Shown here: positions 49,455 through 61,998 of the stretch, piece by piece
Layout of the letters: every line of letters starts with the position of its first letter
Numbering within the stretch: position 1 is the stretch's first letter
From: Trissonchulus latispiculum
Lineage: Eukaryota; Nematoda; Enoplea; Enoplida; Ironidae
Length of the DNA stretch: 64,000 bases
Assembly: GCA_030248195.1 (NCBI GenBank)
Contig: JASAND010015711.1
Location: 52,987-116,986 of the forward strand
Direction of reading: 5' to 3'
Notes under the pieces: model-generated
What the model was told of the DNA's origin: nothing
The model's database searches: none
The model's input: the letters and a program-made list of their open reading frames with translations, nothing else
Translations under genes and position numbers: made by a program

Positions 49455-50090
49455 GTCAGATATTGCTTAAATTTAATAGCTGCAGAATAATGATATGAAG
49501 TGGTCAGCGAATTCATATTGTATTTACTTCATTATATTCATGATTGTGCCTTTAATAAATGATAGGGTGAGTTGTTTTGATTTGTAGTTATGAGGTCTGA
49601 CCAGAAATTTATGTTAACTACCGGATAGACAGACTTCCCGTATTAAGGTTTCTGAACTGGATGTAATAGTGTAGTTGTCGACTTCGGAAGGGGAATCCAC
49701 CGAAACCATGAATAATTATGCTCGGCTCGGCTAAAGTTAAGTTTTATTCAGAAAGGCAAATGTTGCAAGATATTGGTCGAGGAAAAGCATTTCAGAAAAT
49801 TACAGGTACGAATATAGGTATCTGTTAACAAGTTGGACTAAGCTGAATATTGAAAAAGTTTAGTTATTTAACTCCCCCCAAAATAAGGTTAATCAATTCC
49901 CCCTTAACACGCCATGAAAAAGTAGTAAAATTGTTGACAACACTACTGTCACTAAGCCATATAAATGAATTTTATATTGTTTCAAATTCAGCGAAACGTT
50001 TGCATTCCAACTGTAAACTCAAGCATATTATAATACTATTTGTTTCTAAATAGTTTAACGATTGAAAACGTTGTACGCGTGAGCGCTTTA
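49455..50090. other. Unannotated AT-rich sequence
   Basis: No exon, RNA gene or repeat terminus is recognisable. AATAAA occurs at 49555. Confidence 0.35.
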
Positions 50091-50093
50091 TGG

Positions 50094-51216
50094 AACGTAC
50101 AAAAGCTGTTGTTGATCTGATCGTGCTTCTCCGGGACGAACGGAGAAAGCGACAAACGCACCAGTGAAAATGAGAAGCAGATATGAGAGCTGGAAGCCAC
50201 ACGCTCAGCGTTCTTCATATGATTCCCGCAAACTTTTAGACAGCCATGCGCAGGTACAAGCCCTCTCAAAAAAGTAATTGGAGACAAGCCCCCCCCAGGA
50301 GCCAACCCTGTGTTAATATTTGGATGCGAATACACCACACTGTGGAACAACTCTATTAGAAAATAAAAATTCGTCTAGCGACTTGTTCCGCCATAACTAA
50401 CTTTATATAGAAGTGAGTCATCCTCTTTCAACTAGATTTCTGTTGCAGATAGATTACTTTGGTATGTAATATGTTAATCTGCTGCTAATTAACAATTGTA
50501 GAAAATTCTAGTAAATTCTCAAAATCTTAAAAAAATCACCCATCATGTTGCATATTCGATCTGATCGTAAAAATCACCCATCATGTTGCATATTCGATCT
50601 GATCGTGCTTCTACGGGACGTGAACGGAGAAAGCGGCAAACGCGCCAGTGAAAACGAGAAGCAGATATGAGAGTTGGAAGGTGGTACCCGCTGCGCCACA
50701 CGCCCAGCGTTCTTCATATGATTCCCGCAAAATTTTAGACAGCCATGCGCATTAGGTTAACGCTGGGGTCCAAGCCACACCAATACGGACAAATTTACAA
50801 GCCTTATCGCCATCCGGGACATGGTCTGTCTAACGAAAAAATGGTCAAGAAATAAGCAAAAATAGCCGGAAAAAATTTGTTTTTACATTAACATTCTAAA
50901 AATTTCCGGCTCTGGCGGAATTTTTCAAATAATATGTTTAATTTTTTCGTGAAAATCGGACGAAATTTTAAAATTTTTTCCGAAAATTGAAGATTTGGTT
51001 GGAATATTTTATTTAAAAATGCAATTTTTACTAAACTTACGTTAATTTTTTAAAAAATTTCAAAAATTAATTCTTGAGGTGCAAACTGCAAGCCCGTCTA
51101 GAAATTTTAGTTCAAGGTACAAGCCCTCTCAAAAAAGTTATTGGGGACAAGCCCCCCCCAGGAGCCGACCCTATGTTAATTTTTGGATGCGAATACACCA
51201 CACTGTTGAACAACGC
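50094..51216. repeat. Segmental tandem duplication, second copy split by a transposon
   Basis: Copy 1 (about 50094-50580) and copy 2 (about 50578-51216, continued at 54561-54850) share GATCTGATCGTGCTTCT, GAGAAGCAGATATGAGAG, TTCATATGATTCCCGCAAA, GGTACAAGCCCTCTCAAAAA and GGATGCGAATACACCACACT. They then share ATTCGTCTAGCGACT and GATTTCTGTTGCAGATAGAT. Copy 2 has an extra AT-rich block at 50760-51060 and the 3.3-kb insert 51217-54560. Copy 1 keeps the uninterrupted site. Confidence 0.8.
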
Positions 51217-51610
51217 AGGCCTCATACTCTTTCTATTTTTCCTACTTTTTTTCCTACCTACTTTTTCTTCATTCCTACTTTTTCCTACCTTTTGCTGAAA
51301 ATTCCTACTTTTTCCTACTTTTTTACGAACAGATCGGAAAAATTTCAAAGTGTCCTTAACGTTACTTTAAATCACTGGATTTAAAAAAATTTCGTGCCTT
51401 CGGCGCTATTACATTCTTGCGCCTACTTTTGTAAGGGTGGACTAGGAAATCACAGTTTGTTTTCATGATTCCACCTGTTTATGGGATCGGCTAATGCCTA
51501 AAGTCTGACCAAAACTGTAGAAAGCGAAATCGTTTTCTTTATATCTCACAAACGCATCAAGTTAAGCTACCATAAAGCATACATTTTTTGAAAAGCTACC
51601 ATAATTTATA

Positions 51611-51976
51611 CTGGGCTTATTCTACTGGGGGGGCCCATAAACACCCTTCCCCCCCAAAAAAAATCGTTCCCCCCCAAAAATCGCCCCCCCCCAAAAAAGT
51701 GGGTGCCCCTTTTGGTACCAACTTTTGCCCTGAAAAAATCGCTCAGAAGGCCAAATTTTCAAAAATTTCCCGGCTTCGCCGGAGATTTTTAGTCGATTTT
51801 TGCCTATTTAAGCACTAAATCCGCTTATTTTTGGCAATTGCTATAAAAATAGTGCAATTTTTAGCGTGTTTTTAGAAAAATTTTGAAAAAATTTCGCCCC
51901 CCCCCAAAAATGACTCGCCCCCCGAGGGCCCCCCTCAAAGAGCCCCCCCAAGAAAAAAACCCTAGAATAAGCCCAG
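51611..51976. mobile_element. G/C-tract inverted-repeat element, copy 1
   Basis: Ends CTGGGCTTATTCTA and the inverted TAGAATAAGCCCAG. The inside has CCCATAAACACC, C-tracts, TTTTGCCCTGAAAAAATCGC, CAGAAGGCCAAATTTTC and GGCTTCGCCGGAGATTTTT in the same order as 55912-56279. No coding content. Confidence 0.85.
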
Positions 51977-52489
51977 GGTATATATACATTTACTTAAACC
52001 GGCATGATGAAATTTTTCTTTTCGTGGTAAATCTTTTGAAATTTCCCGTGCGGTTTTAAAGATTGCCGCGTTTATAATATATATGTCCAGAAAGATTGGT
52101 GTATATATATACACGCCGCTATTGCCTCGATTTTTTCAGGAAAATTAACCCGTTGTCCGAAAGTCCTACACAGCAAATTTCAACTTTGGTTAAATCTTCG
52201 ATTTTCGAAATTCTTTGATCTCTGTCGCTTTTTTGACTTTGAATTGCGACTGCTCAATGGAAGAAATTCCGATTAGATTTACGGGACCGCCTAAGCGTCC
52301 GCTTTCACTTGATGGTATTTCAATATTTGAAAGTTGATTTTTACGGAAAATACCAATTTTTGACCCAAAATTTCAGCAAAGCGAATCTAGCAAAAATAAG
52401 TAAAAATAATAATCATAAAGTTCAATCTGAGTTGAATCCAACGGTATAAAGTTTTCGTGGCTACGACTTACATTGTGCCAGCAGTGAAT

Positions 52490-52960
52490 TTTCAAACAAT
52501 TTCCGTTATTTCAGCAGGTTCTGCTAAGGCGGTAGGTAACATCAAAGGGGAAACTTTTCCTGTAAAAGTTGTGGTAGTACTACTACCCTCTCCACCGGTA
52601 TAGTTCCTAGCCCATACCTTGTCACCTTCGTCAAACCTTCTTTTTGACGAAGTTGTTTCCTGCTTAACCATTTCTTTAGTGTCGTGAAGCCACTGTAGCA
52701 TATACCACTCTTTCTGGACATATAAAAGCTGCACTCTTTGAGATCGCACGGGAATTCTCTAAAAAATTTTATCACGAAAAGATTCGAAAAGAAAGATCTC
52801 GGTCCAAAACTGAACATTTTTCGGAATATTTTATGCAAAATGTCGACAGTTTCAACTGTGCTGGTCGTCGGTCAAGTATTGACCATATTTGTACTGCTAT
52901 GAGACGTGTTATGCCCAACGGAGAGCTCTCTGCGGTATCTCTATCTAAGCGCAATAAAAA
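52490..52960 (-). pseudogene. Ty3-like LTR retrotransposon integrase C-terminal remnant
   Basis: On the minus strand, after a weak integrase-like stretch, come QKEWYMLQWLHDTKEM and RRFDEGDKVWARNYTGGE. The GDxVWxRNYxGG block is typical of the segment after the integrase core in Ty3-type elements. The continuation is frameshifted, and no long terminal repeat was found. It lies inside the element 51217-54560. Confidence 0.65.
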
Positions 52961-53154
52961 ATGGGAAAAATAGCAACCAGATTGTTTTGAACACGGAGTT
53001 TTCTCAACTCATGCAATCAGTTAGAAAACAGCTGTGCACACTTTGGGACAATTGCTTGAGAGTTTTGGGAAAACTCAATTGACAAAACAAGTGGAAATGG
53101 CTAAATTTAACTAATACAAAAGTGCACTCAGGCAAAATGTCTTCCTCAGGAGAA

Positions 53155-53930
53155 GTGGCGCGCCCAAGATTTTGAAAAGGGAGCTTTGCGTAAAAATACT
53201 GCTTATTATTTACGCAGTCGAGCTTAAAAATACGCAGTCAATAACGAAAATACATAGCCGAAAAATTCAGTAGTAGGAATTTGCTAGAGTGCTCTAAATT
53301 AATTTCTTGAGACAATTTAACGTAGTTTGGGCTCTGGCTTCTTCTGGGGGGCTTCCGTCCCCCAGACACCCCGCATATCTCTTCGATTCTCCTTCCGTCT
53401 ACATTTGATTATACTTTCTGCCTAAGCCAACGTTGTACCATGCGATGCTTTTCTTTCTATTTGATTTGATATCGTATATAAATTAAAATCTTATATACGT
53501 ACGTATGTGTTCAATCAAGGGAACAGTAACTCTATTTGTCTAACCAAATATTGACTTACCTATTAAACTGTTCAAGGCAAAGAATTCAAAGTTTTAAGAG
53601 CAAATTTACTCCGAAATTTAAAATTTTCTTCAACTTCTGAGGGGGCTGCGCCCCCCAGACCCCCTGCGTATCTATTTTCGTCACCTATTTATTCATACTC
53701 TTACACCGCAAAGAGAGCACGCAAATTTTAACTGGAGCTAAGATTCTTAAGGTTGTTAAAAACTCTTAAAAACAGCATTAATTCGACGCTAAATGCGTTT
53801 ATAGCTTTTATAACGTTGAAAAGCGATTTTTGTAATTTTACGCAGTCGAAATTAAAAATACGCACTCGAAAACAAAAATACGCAAAATTTGCGCAGGTCC
53901 GATTTTCAAAAAAACCCTGACGGAAACTTT
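53155..53930. repeat. Dispersed element with AATACGCAGTCGA ends
   Basis: GCGCCCAAGATTTTGAAAAGGG is followed by TTACGCAGTCGAGCTTAAAA. Near the right end TACGCAGTCGAAATTAAAA and AATACGCAAAATTTGCGCAG appear, then GATTTTCAAAAAAACCC. Two GGGGGCT palindromic blocks (53343 and 53640) lie inside. It is related to 39885-40810. Confidence 0.5.
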
Positions 53931-55633
53931 TAAAATGATTACAAAGATGAACACTTACTTTGGTACTTGATCAAAATATGTACGTATAGATTACTAATAT
54001 CCCGACCGGACTGTAAAATTGAAGTCAGACACAAAATGCTCTGCGGGTGGGAAAATTTAAAAATTCATATAACAGGCGCAAAAATTTTTAAAAATTAAAA
54101 CAGAAATATGCCGCAGGTGCAAAGGTTGAACTTGAACTTGCAACTGCGAAAGCTTGAACTAAAAATGCGCCGCGGGCGAGAAAACTTTAAAAAACTGAGA
54201 TAGAAAACTCCACTGACGACCTATATATAATAGCTCATTTTGAAGATTTGAAGATGGATCTAAGTGCGAAAACGAAATTTTTTCAACTAATGGACGGCTC
54301 CACCCTACCCCCCCCCGGGTGGAAGCATATTTCTCTTGGGGGGCAGTGTCACGGAAAATGTCTCGAAACCCTGTACACTCTAATTTAAGTAAAATTTATT
54401 TCCATAGCTTCATTATTTTACGTATTAGAGTGGGTACCTCGCAAGATTTGTCTGCAAAAATTCCTACTTTTTTCGGAAAATTCCTACTTTTATTCCTACT
54501 TTTTTACAAAATATTCCTACATTTTTTCCTACTTTTTTGATTTTGGGTAGTATGAGGCCTGACAACGCTATTAAAAATTCGTCTAGCGACTAAGTCTGAA
54601 CTAAATTAGCGAAAATGTAAAAAAAACCCGAGAATTTACTTGGTGTGGTGGTGCCCCTGAAATATTTGTTCCGCCATAGCTAACTTTATGTAGAAGCGGG
54701 TCATCCTCTTTCAACTTTATTAGATTTCTGTTGCAGATAGATTACTCTGGTATGTAATATGTTAATTACTGCTGCTAATTAACAATTGTAGAAAATTATA
54801 ATAAATTATCAAAATCTTAAATAAATCACCTATCCTGTTGCATATTCGAAAGCTAAGCTAATAGTAACAGCATAGCTAAGGAAGCAAATCTAAGTAAACC
54901 AAAAATTTGATTTCCAAAATTACTAAAAGAATTCCAGAAACAACTCGGACCGCATTTCATGTAGCCTGTGGCCCAAAGACAGCTTGATATTTTTCCGCAA
55001 GCTTATACACACGTGGTTAAACCTAGAAAGCTTGCAGGACAGCCCAAGCCCTTAAGGTGGGGGTATCGTTTACCGCACTGGTGCAGACTGAAAAATTTGT
55101 AATGGCAACGTATAGATTTGACGTAAATAAAGCATTAAATGACCAAAAACTTGCATATTCTCAAAAAATGTAGCTTTCGTTGTTAGGCGGTAACTCACAA
55201 ATTGGAAAAAATAATATGAAATTTTGAACAAGGATTACTTTTGATTAAATAACGTTAGAGGGCTGAAATTTCACAAGCGAAGACAGGAATATCTTGCCGA
55301 GGGTCATTTTTCAGCATTTTAGTTATTGTTTAGCATGTCGACAGAAAACTTCTATAAATGCACATTGATGCCATTTTTCAAAATTCAACAAGTGATATCT
55401 CAACTGTTCCAGACTCAAACAGAAAGCTAGGAAAAATGACCCTGCAACAAGTTTTGGTCAATTCGTACGTCAAATTTGATAACACAATATTACTCGAAGC
55501 ATGAGAAAACCTTGTTTAAAACATAAATTTCCTTCATTATTTAACGATCAATGTAATTGGCACTTAGCTAAGTGCTGGCTTGCCATTACAAAGGCGCAGC
55601 AGTGACGAGAAAGAATTGATGATTTTGTTATCG

Positions 55634-57766
55634 CAGGCCTCGGACATCGCAATTTTGGAAAAGTAGGGAAAAAGTAGGAACAATTTTTCAAAAAAGTAGG
55701 AAAAAGTAGGAACAAAAAGTAGGAATTTTGACAAAAAAGTAGGAATTTTCAGATTTCATAATAGATTTTGCAGAGCAAGTTATCTAATCTTGCCTTCAAC
55801 AAAACAGCATTAAGCAGCTTTTTCGTATGGCCCAATTGAGGGGGGGCTACAAAAGGTTTACCCCGACTTTGTCCGATTGGCCTACTTTTTGGCGAGGATA
55901 TAGAGCATGGGCTGGGCTTATTCTAGTGGGGGGGGGGGCGGGGTGGGGGGTCCCATAAACACCATTCCCCCCAAACTCCCCCCAAAAAGTGGGCGCCCCT
56001 TTTCCAAATTTTGCCCTGAAAAAAATCGCTCAGAAGCCCAAATTTTCAAACATTTTCCGTCTTCGCCGGAGATTTTTACTCAATTTTTGCCCTTTTTAAC
56101 ACTAAATCTGCTTATTTTTGCTGTAAAAATCAACTTTTATAGTATATGGCAGAAAAATAGCGCTATTTTTAGCATATTTTTCGAAAAATTTTCGCCCCCC
56201 CCAAATTCCTTGCCCCTCGGACTTTTGGGGGGCCCCCCACGGAGCCCCTCCCAAGAAAAAATCCCTAGAATAAGCCCAGATGGGTGTGGTTAAAAAAATC
56301 GGGTACTGAGATCTTAGTTGCCTTCCAGCCATGTGCAGCCGTAGCGTTTATGTGCCCGGCCCCCTTTTTTCACAACTACCAACATAATTATATAATTAAA
56401 AATCTCTGCTGGCTGCAAGACCCTAGCTTCAAGGTTGCCATTTGCCAATATGATTTGGCGCATATGCCCCTACCTGCAGAAAAATGCTAAACGTCTGTGT
56501 CTTTTCTGCATCTAAGGGAATTACTCTTCAAAGTTGAAGTTTCGGCAAAAATTTAAAATTTTTTTGCTAAGGAAAGGAAAATTTTATTACTGGTGCGAGC
56601 TACAAGGCTGTAATTTGGCGTATACAGAGGCCCTATACGAGTACTTATTTGTGCCAAATGGCAAGAAATTCTGCCGCGTGAAAAAATTTTTGTCAACTTT
56701 GATCTTCAAAAATTGCCAAAAATCAAAGGGAATTAAGGGGGGGCTACTATAATCGACTTGCCCCTACTTTGTCCGATTGGTCTACTTTTAGGCGAAGATA
56801 CGTATAGAGCATGGGTGTGGTAAAAAATGTCGGGTACTGAGATCTTAGCTGCCTTTCAGCATGTGCAGCAGAAAAAAACGTTTTTTGTTCTTGATTTTTT
56901 CCGGAAAAAACAACCCCTAATTCCTCATTACGTATTAAAGCATTTCAAGACGATCATGTAACCGTCCAAAAGTATTGAAGTTGTAAAACCCTTCCCAGTT
57001 TCTGCGATAGAAGATAGTACGTGGGCTGAAATTCTGTACGCGAGCCGGCAGAGCCCACCTTGCTCACCATACAAAATTTGAGCTAAATCAAGCAACATTT
57101 GTGCATTTTTGGCATTTCGGACCCCCTTTCCAACTTCAAAATTTTTTGAAGGCTTCTAAAACTTTTCCATAGTGTTCAGCAACTTGATACTTTCTATGAG
57201 AGTAACCTCAACACCTGAATGAGTGGTCAAATTTCCCTGACCCTTGTGAAAGCTATTTTTGTTTCAACGATCTGGCTTATTTCTAGGCTAAAATTTATTG
57301 GGGTGCGAGGCTCGAAGTTGTCTCCATGGCTGACCAAAAATGGAGGGATCTTTTTGAGAAACGTTCCGAATTTTTAATTTTTGTGCAGAAACAGTTAATA
57401 AACGCTGAAAACGACTAATTTTAAGCGTTTTAAGCTAAATAAGCTAACGCAGTAACAGCTTCTGGCGAAAAATTTATAAATTTTTGTATTTTATTCACCA
57501 TTAAAACTGGCAAACTGAAGAAATGTTGCCAACTGGCTGCAAATTTGTTTGATTATCTCAATTAATGTCAAGAACATCGAAAAACTAAATGCAGATTATC
57601 ATTAAGTCAGCGATTTTTGGACAATTTACTGTGGAGTCAGGCCGATTCCGTCTTTCAGAGGAAAAAAGTAGGAAAAAGTAGGAATTTTTGACCCAAAGTA
57701 GGAAAAAAGTAGGAACATACGAAAAAGTAGGAAAAAAAGTAGGAAAAGTAGGAACTGTCCGAGCAC
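55634..57766. mobile_element. hAT-type element with perfect 8-bp target duplication, nested
   Basis: Perfect TGTTATCG repeats flank it (55626-55633 and 57767-57774). The ends CAGGCCTCGGACA and the inverted TGTCCGAGCAC are hAT-like. Just inside both ends are AAGTAGGAA arrays (55660-55750 and 57660-57760), as in 51217-54560, so the two are one family. The interior contains an internal duplication (55836-56350 against 56737-56880) and no transposase. Confidence 0.88.
55912..56279. mobile_element. G/C-tract inverted-repeat element, copy 2, with empty site
   Basis: Same ends and interior order as 51611-51976. The flanking sequence GAGCATGGG, insert, ATGGGTGTGG has an uninterrupted paralogue GAGCATGGGTGTGG at 56811-56824. 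This proves insertion with a duplicated ATGGG of 5 bp. Confidence 0.88.
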
Positions 57767-58718
57767 TGTTATCGTAAAATGGTGAAATATACTGGTTGGG
57801 GAGGAAGAAAACGGATCGGGTGGAGATATTTGTTTCCAGATATGTTTACAGACGCTTTGGAAATTGCGGTTGGGACGAATAACGTTATTTCATTTGTACA
57901 TACTCCCCCTTTTCGTAATTTTACTCCCCCCGGCACTGTTCACGCCTGGAATATGTCAGAATATTGCTATTATGGGTTACTTTAAGCTGCGAGATATCCA
58001 CATTCATTAAATATGCATGAAAAAGTGACATTAAAAGAAACAAATGGCAATTTCTGTTAAATTTAGATTTTTCGTAGCCGGGGATATATTTGCACACTGT
58101 CCGCTCACCGAAAGTAGTCTGGTTCCAGCTTAAAAACCAAAAACTTTGAAAATTTTTATTGCTTGCTGTTTCTAGTGTGGGTTGTCTACTTACATTAATA
58201 ATTTGATAAAAAATTTAGAAAACCACTTATAATTGAAAAACTCAGCATAATCATTTTTCGTCAAATATGGAATTTTGGTCAAAATAAAAATTTTTTCATA
58301 CACGATTAAAAGTTTTATCAGCATGATTGGGAACAGTAAGTAAGGTCGTTAAGCGAAATTTTAGGTCATTGGGATTATTTGCTGTAAAGTTAGCCTTCAA
58401 AATACGGTAAACGATACCAGCACCTTAAGCAAGGAAAACCTAAGTGTATATATATATATAACCTTAAGGGGGGGGGGGTTCCAAATTTTGGTCATTTTTT
58501 CGACTTTCTCCGATCTCGCTGAGTTTTACATATTTTATGGTCCAAACGATATATTTTAATGAGTTTTTAAAATTAAAGTTGTAAGTCATACGGTTGTTGG
58601 GTAATTTCACCTCAAAGTAAGTTTCACTTTTTTGGAGTCCTCAAAGTATATAAGTTTCACTTTTTTGGAGTGGTGTAAAAAAATCTCGGAGCAGGGCATT
58701 GCAGACCAGCCTTGTCTG

Positions 58719-59572
58719 GGGCCTATTTCATAAAACTACATTAGTTACATTACATTTTCTACATTAAAATGTAGCTACATTACATTTGCTACATTTTTGG
58801 GTTTCATAAAACAAATGTACCTTTTACAATGTAATGTAGCTACATTACATTTGGGAAATCCCTTTTGACGTCATTTTATCACGTTTTACATTTGTGTTGC
58901 TACAATGTAACTACATTGTAGCTACAATGTAATTACATTGTAACTACATTGTAGTTACATTGTAATTACATTGGAACTACATTTTATTGCTCAGAACTGC
59001 TACATTACGTGGACTTAATGGATTATTTATAACAGCTGCATATTTTGAATTAAATAATATAGGTATCAGTTAGCTTAGCTTAAACAGCTTAATTGCCTAG
59101 ATAAAATAAATAAAAACGTAATAATATTGAAAATATTAATAATTGTTAGAGAGATTGAGACAGTTCCGATTTTCTACCAAAGTGTCATTTTGCAAAAAGT
59201 GTAATTTTCTTCAAAATCTTAAGATTCGTTCATAGGTTAAAGAGGCTTTTCGGAAAGGATTTTAACGGGAAAAGCCAATTTTATCGTGGTCTTGACCACA
59301 GTCAAAAATGTAGTTACATTTCGACTGAAAATGTAATGTAAAATACCTAAAATAGTTTTATGAAACTAAGATAATGTAACTACAACGTAGTTACATTTCC
59401 AGCATATTCAAAACACTATGGGAACTACTACATTGTAATGTAACTTACATTGTAATGTATAAAATACAATGTAACTACATTACATTGTAGGAATGTATAT
59501 GAAACCGAATTTGAACTACATTGTTACATTGTAGTTACAATGTAACAAATGTAATGTATATGAAATAGACCC
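58719..59572. mobile_element. Element rich in TGTAACTACATTGTA words, 3-bp target duplication
   Basis: The ends GGGCCTATTTCATA and the inverted TATGAAATAGACCC are flanked by CTG (58716-58718, 59573-59575). The other arm of the host element gives the empty site (around 60350). Both flanks of the interior are packed with inverted and direct ACATTACATTGTAACTACA words, which would fold in many ways. No coding content. Confidence 0.85.
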
Positions 59573-60534
59573 CTGGTATCATTAGAAAGGCCTGGATAAG
59601 GTCTGTGATTTGTTGAATTAGAGTTTTGATTTAGGTCTTTAAAATTTTATATTCGATTTTTGAATATTTAAAATTTGACCGGCTTTTAAAATGGCTTCAA
59701 ATTTTAAGTTGTGAAGTTCGAGTATACGTATGTTAGCAAAATGCACTGATTATTAAATAAAACGAGTTGACTATTCTAATTTAGGATAAGACTAGATCAC
59801 AAGGTAACTGTGTGGTGTGCGATGCCAATGGAAAATGGCCTAAGTCTATATACTTAAGAAATTATTAAACAACGATAATTTTACTGTCAAATTCACTACC
59901 GAGCTAGACAAAACTCGTAAAAACACAAGACCAAAAGAATAACGTAAATATTTTCACATCAACATAAACTATCGAATTTATAGCGCCAACAAAGTTATAA
60001 AATGACTCCAAAATTCAAGAACTACTCGTCGAAACCAGTGGACCCCAAAATCAGAACCTAATCGCAGTAACCCCCGACCGTCCTAGCACTTTGCTCAAAC
60101 CCAACTGAACTGTTCAGGCGTGAACCTAATCGACGAATTAGCTAAAGTACCGACAATTTTAGACAGAAGTCACAAAAATACTGAGCGTTTATCGAGTTAA
60201 ATAATTCCTAAGTAATTCCATAATTTAGAAGTGTGCGCTAACTTCACAAAATGTCTATCTTGAGTGCACGCTATCTTCGCAAAGTGTTCAAAATTCAAAA
60301 TCAAAATTCTAATTCGAACAAATTACAGACCTTATCCAGGCCTTTCTAATGATACCAGACACGGCTGGTTAGCTTTGCCCAGTTTCGAGATTTTTTGACA
60401 CTACTCCAAAAAAGTGAAACTTTTAAGTTTCCTACGTTTAACACATGATACCTCAACTTTGAGGTCAATTTACGCAACAACCGTACGACTTACAACTTTA
60501 ATATTAAAAACTCGTTAAAATATACGGTTTCGAC

Positions 60535-61998
60535 TAGTGCTGGGACCGGTTCCGATTTTTGAAACCGGTTCCGGTTCCGGTTCTTGACTACCGGTTCCGG
60601 TTCCGGTTCCGGTTCCGGTTCCGGTTCTAGCTACCGGTTCCGGTTCCAATTGGTATTTTTGATAAAAAAGCTAAAATCACACGATTGTTTTTATTTTTTG
60701 ACAATTGCTATAAAACCTTAATATATTTAACTGCACAAAGCTATGAACGTGTTTTTAAACAGTGTTTTTGCTTACTTTTTACTATTTATATACAAATATT
60801 TACTGTGAAAAAGATATGGTTTGTTTCATTTTTACCAATATGTTGTGGAAATTTTAGCTACCAGAGCTTACCAAAATACTAAGTATTCTCAATCTAGATA
60901 AACATTTAGCTACTGCCCTTCAGAAAGCGAACGTCGCACAGAACTTTCCTCGGCCAATTTCAAGCAGTCCAATAAAATTTGCTTTTCGATTCAGCAACTA
61001 CAGCTACAACATTACAAAGCTTAATCATTGAAAAAGCAGCTAATCTCATCTGGGGGTCGAAGATTTTTTGAGATCGAAAACTATAACAGAAACATTGGGG
61101 AAAATCGTTGAACGAGAATTAAAACTTTTCGAGCACTTATGCAGCACACAGGTACAACTAACTTCATACCTTTAAAACCAAAAATTGTATGTTACAATAA
61201 ATAAAGTCAAGCTGCTAAGTTTTTATTTTACATAGAATTTGTTTTAATTTTTGTAGCTGAAATAAACAAATTTGTAACAAAAGAGCGCTGTTCTCTATCA
61301 AATCCTAAACCTATATATCGTAAAAAGTACTAAAATATGACTATGAAGTATGAAAATTTTTAGTAGACCATCAAAGGCATTCTTTTTCGGTAGCGCTAGC
61401 CAATTGCTATTAATTAAATAAGAACGGTATCTCAGGGATACTGTTGCTCAGCTTAACCATTAATCTGAAGTTGAGCCTTCAGTATACTGGTTTACTTCAG
61501 TTGAAGTTTGCACACAAAAATTGCAGAGGCAACAGCTAAAGCTGGAAGAGTTGCCGTAAAGCATCAAATCCTTAATGCTTACCTTTGTCATCCTTAAAGA
61601 AGAGTTAACACTGAATACACCTTAGTTTTTCTTTTTCTATAACCTTTTCAGAAAACTTAAAACATTGACTGAAAACTGTTATTAAAGACATCGTAAAATT
61701 GATATCAAATCTTCTGCCATTTACACAACAAGTCTTTCAAAAACAAAATTTCATATCTAAATAGAAGTACCAGAATAAAGTTAAATTCCAAATGCTAAAT
61801 TCAAATTCATAAGAAAATTTTAAAATTTTACAAAATAAACCTTAATTGAAGTATCAAACAGCCAAAATTAACACTAGAACCGGCCGGTTCCAAAAGCCAC
61901 CGGTTCCGGTTCCGGCTCCGGTTCCGGTTCCGGTTCTAAAAATCCTACCGGTTCCGGTTCCGGTTCTACCGGTTCTTTTGGAACCGGTCCCAGCACTA
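60535..61998. mobile_element. hAT-type element with CCGGTT minisatellites at both ends
   Basis: The ends TAGTGCTGGGACCGGTTCC and the inverted GGAACCGGTCCCAGCACTA are flanked by perfect GTTTCGAC repeats (60527-60534, 61999-62006). Arrays of GGTTCC and CCGGTT fill about 60548-60650 and 61878-61985. The interior is AT-rich and has no recognised transposase. The host arm at about 58530 shows the uninterrupted site. Confidence 0.9.

Larger units (their letters stand above)
51217..54560. mobile_element. Long hAT-like element with (CCTACTTTTT) subterminal repeats
   Basis: The ends AGGCCTCATACT and the inverted AGTATGAGGCCT are flanked by AACAACGC and GACAACGC (51209-51216, 54561-54568), an 8-bp duplication with one change. 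Just inside both ends lie arrays of TCCTACTTTTT (51227-51330 and 54460-54540). The inside holds a nested short element, a Ty3-like remnant and dispersed repeats, but no transposase that I can recognise. Confidence 0.7.
55052..58428. mobile_element. TTAA-flanked element with GGTATCGTTTACCG ends
   Basis: TTAAGGTGGGGGTATCGTTT on the left and CGGTAAACGATACC, then GCACCTTAA on the right are inverted. TTAA is present at both borders (55052-55055, 58425-58428), as for piggyBac- or Kolobok-type insertions. The arms inside are only weakly related. A frame at 57779-57985 (+) includes YTGWGGRKRIGWRYLFPD, with no known domain. A hAT element is nested in it. Confidence 0.7.
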
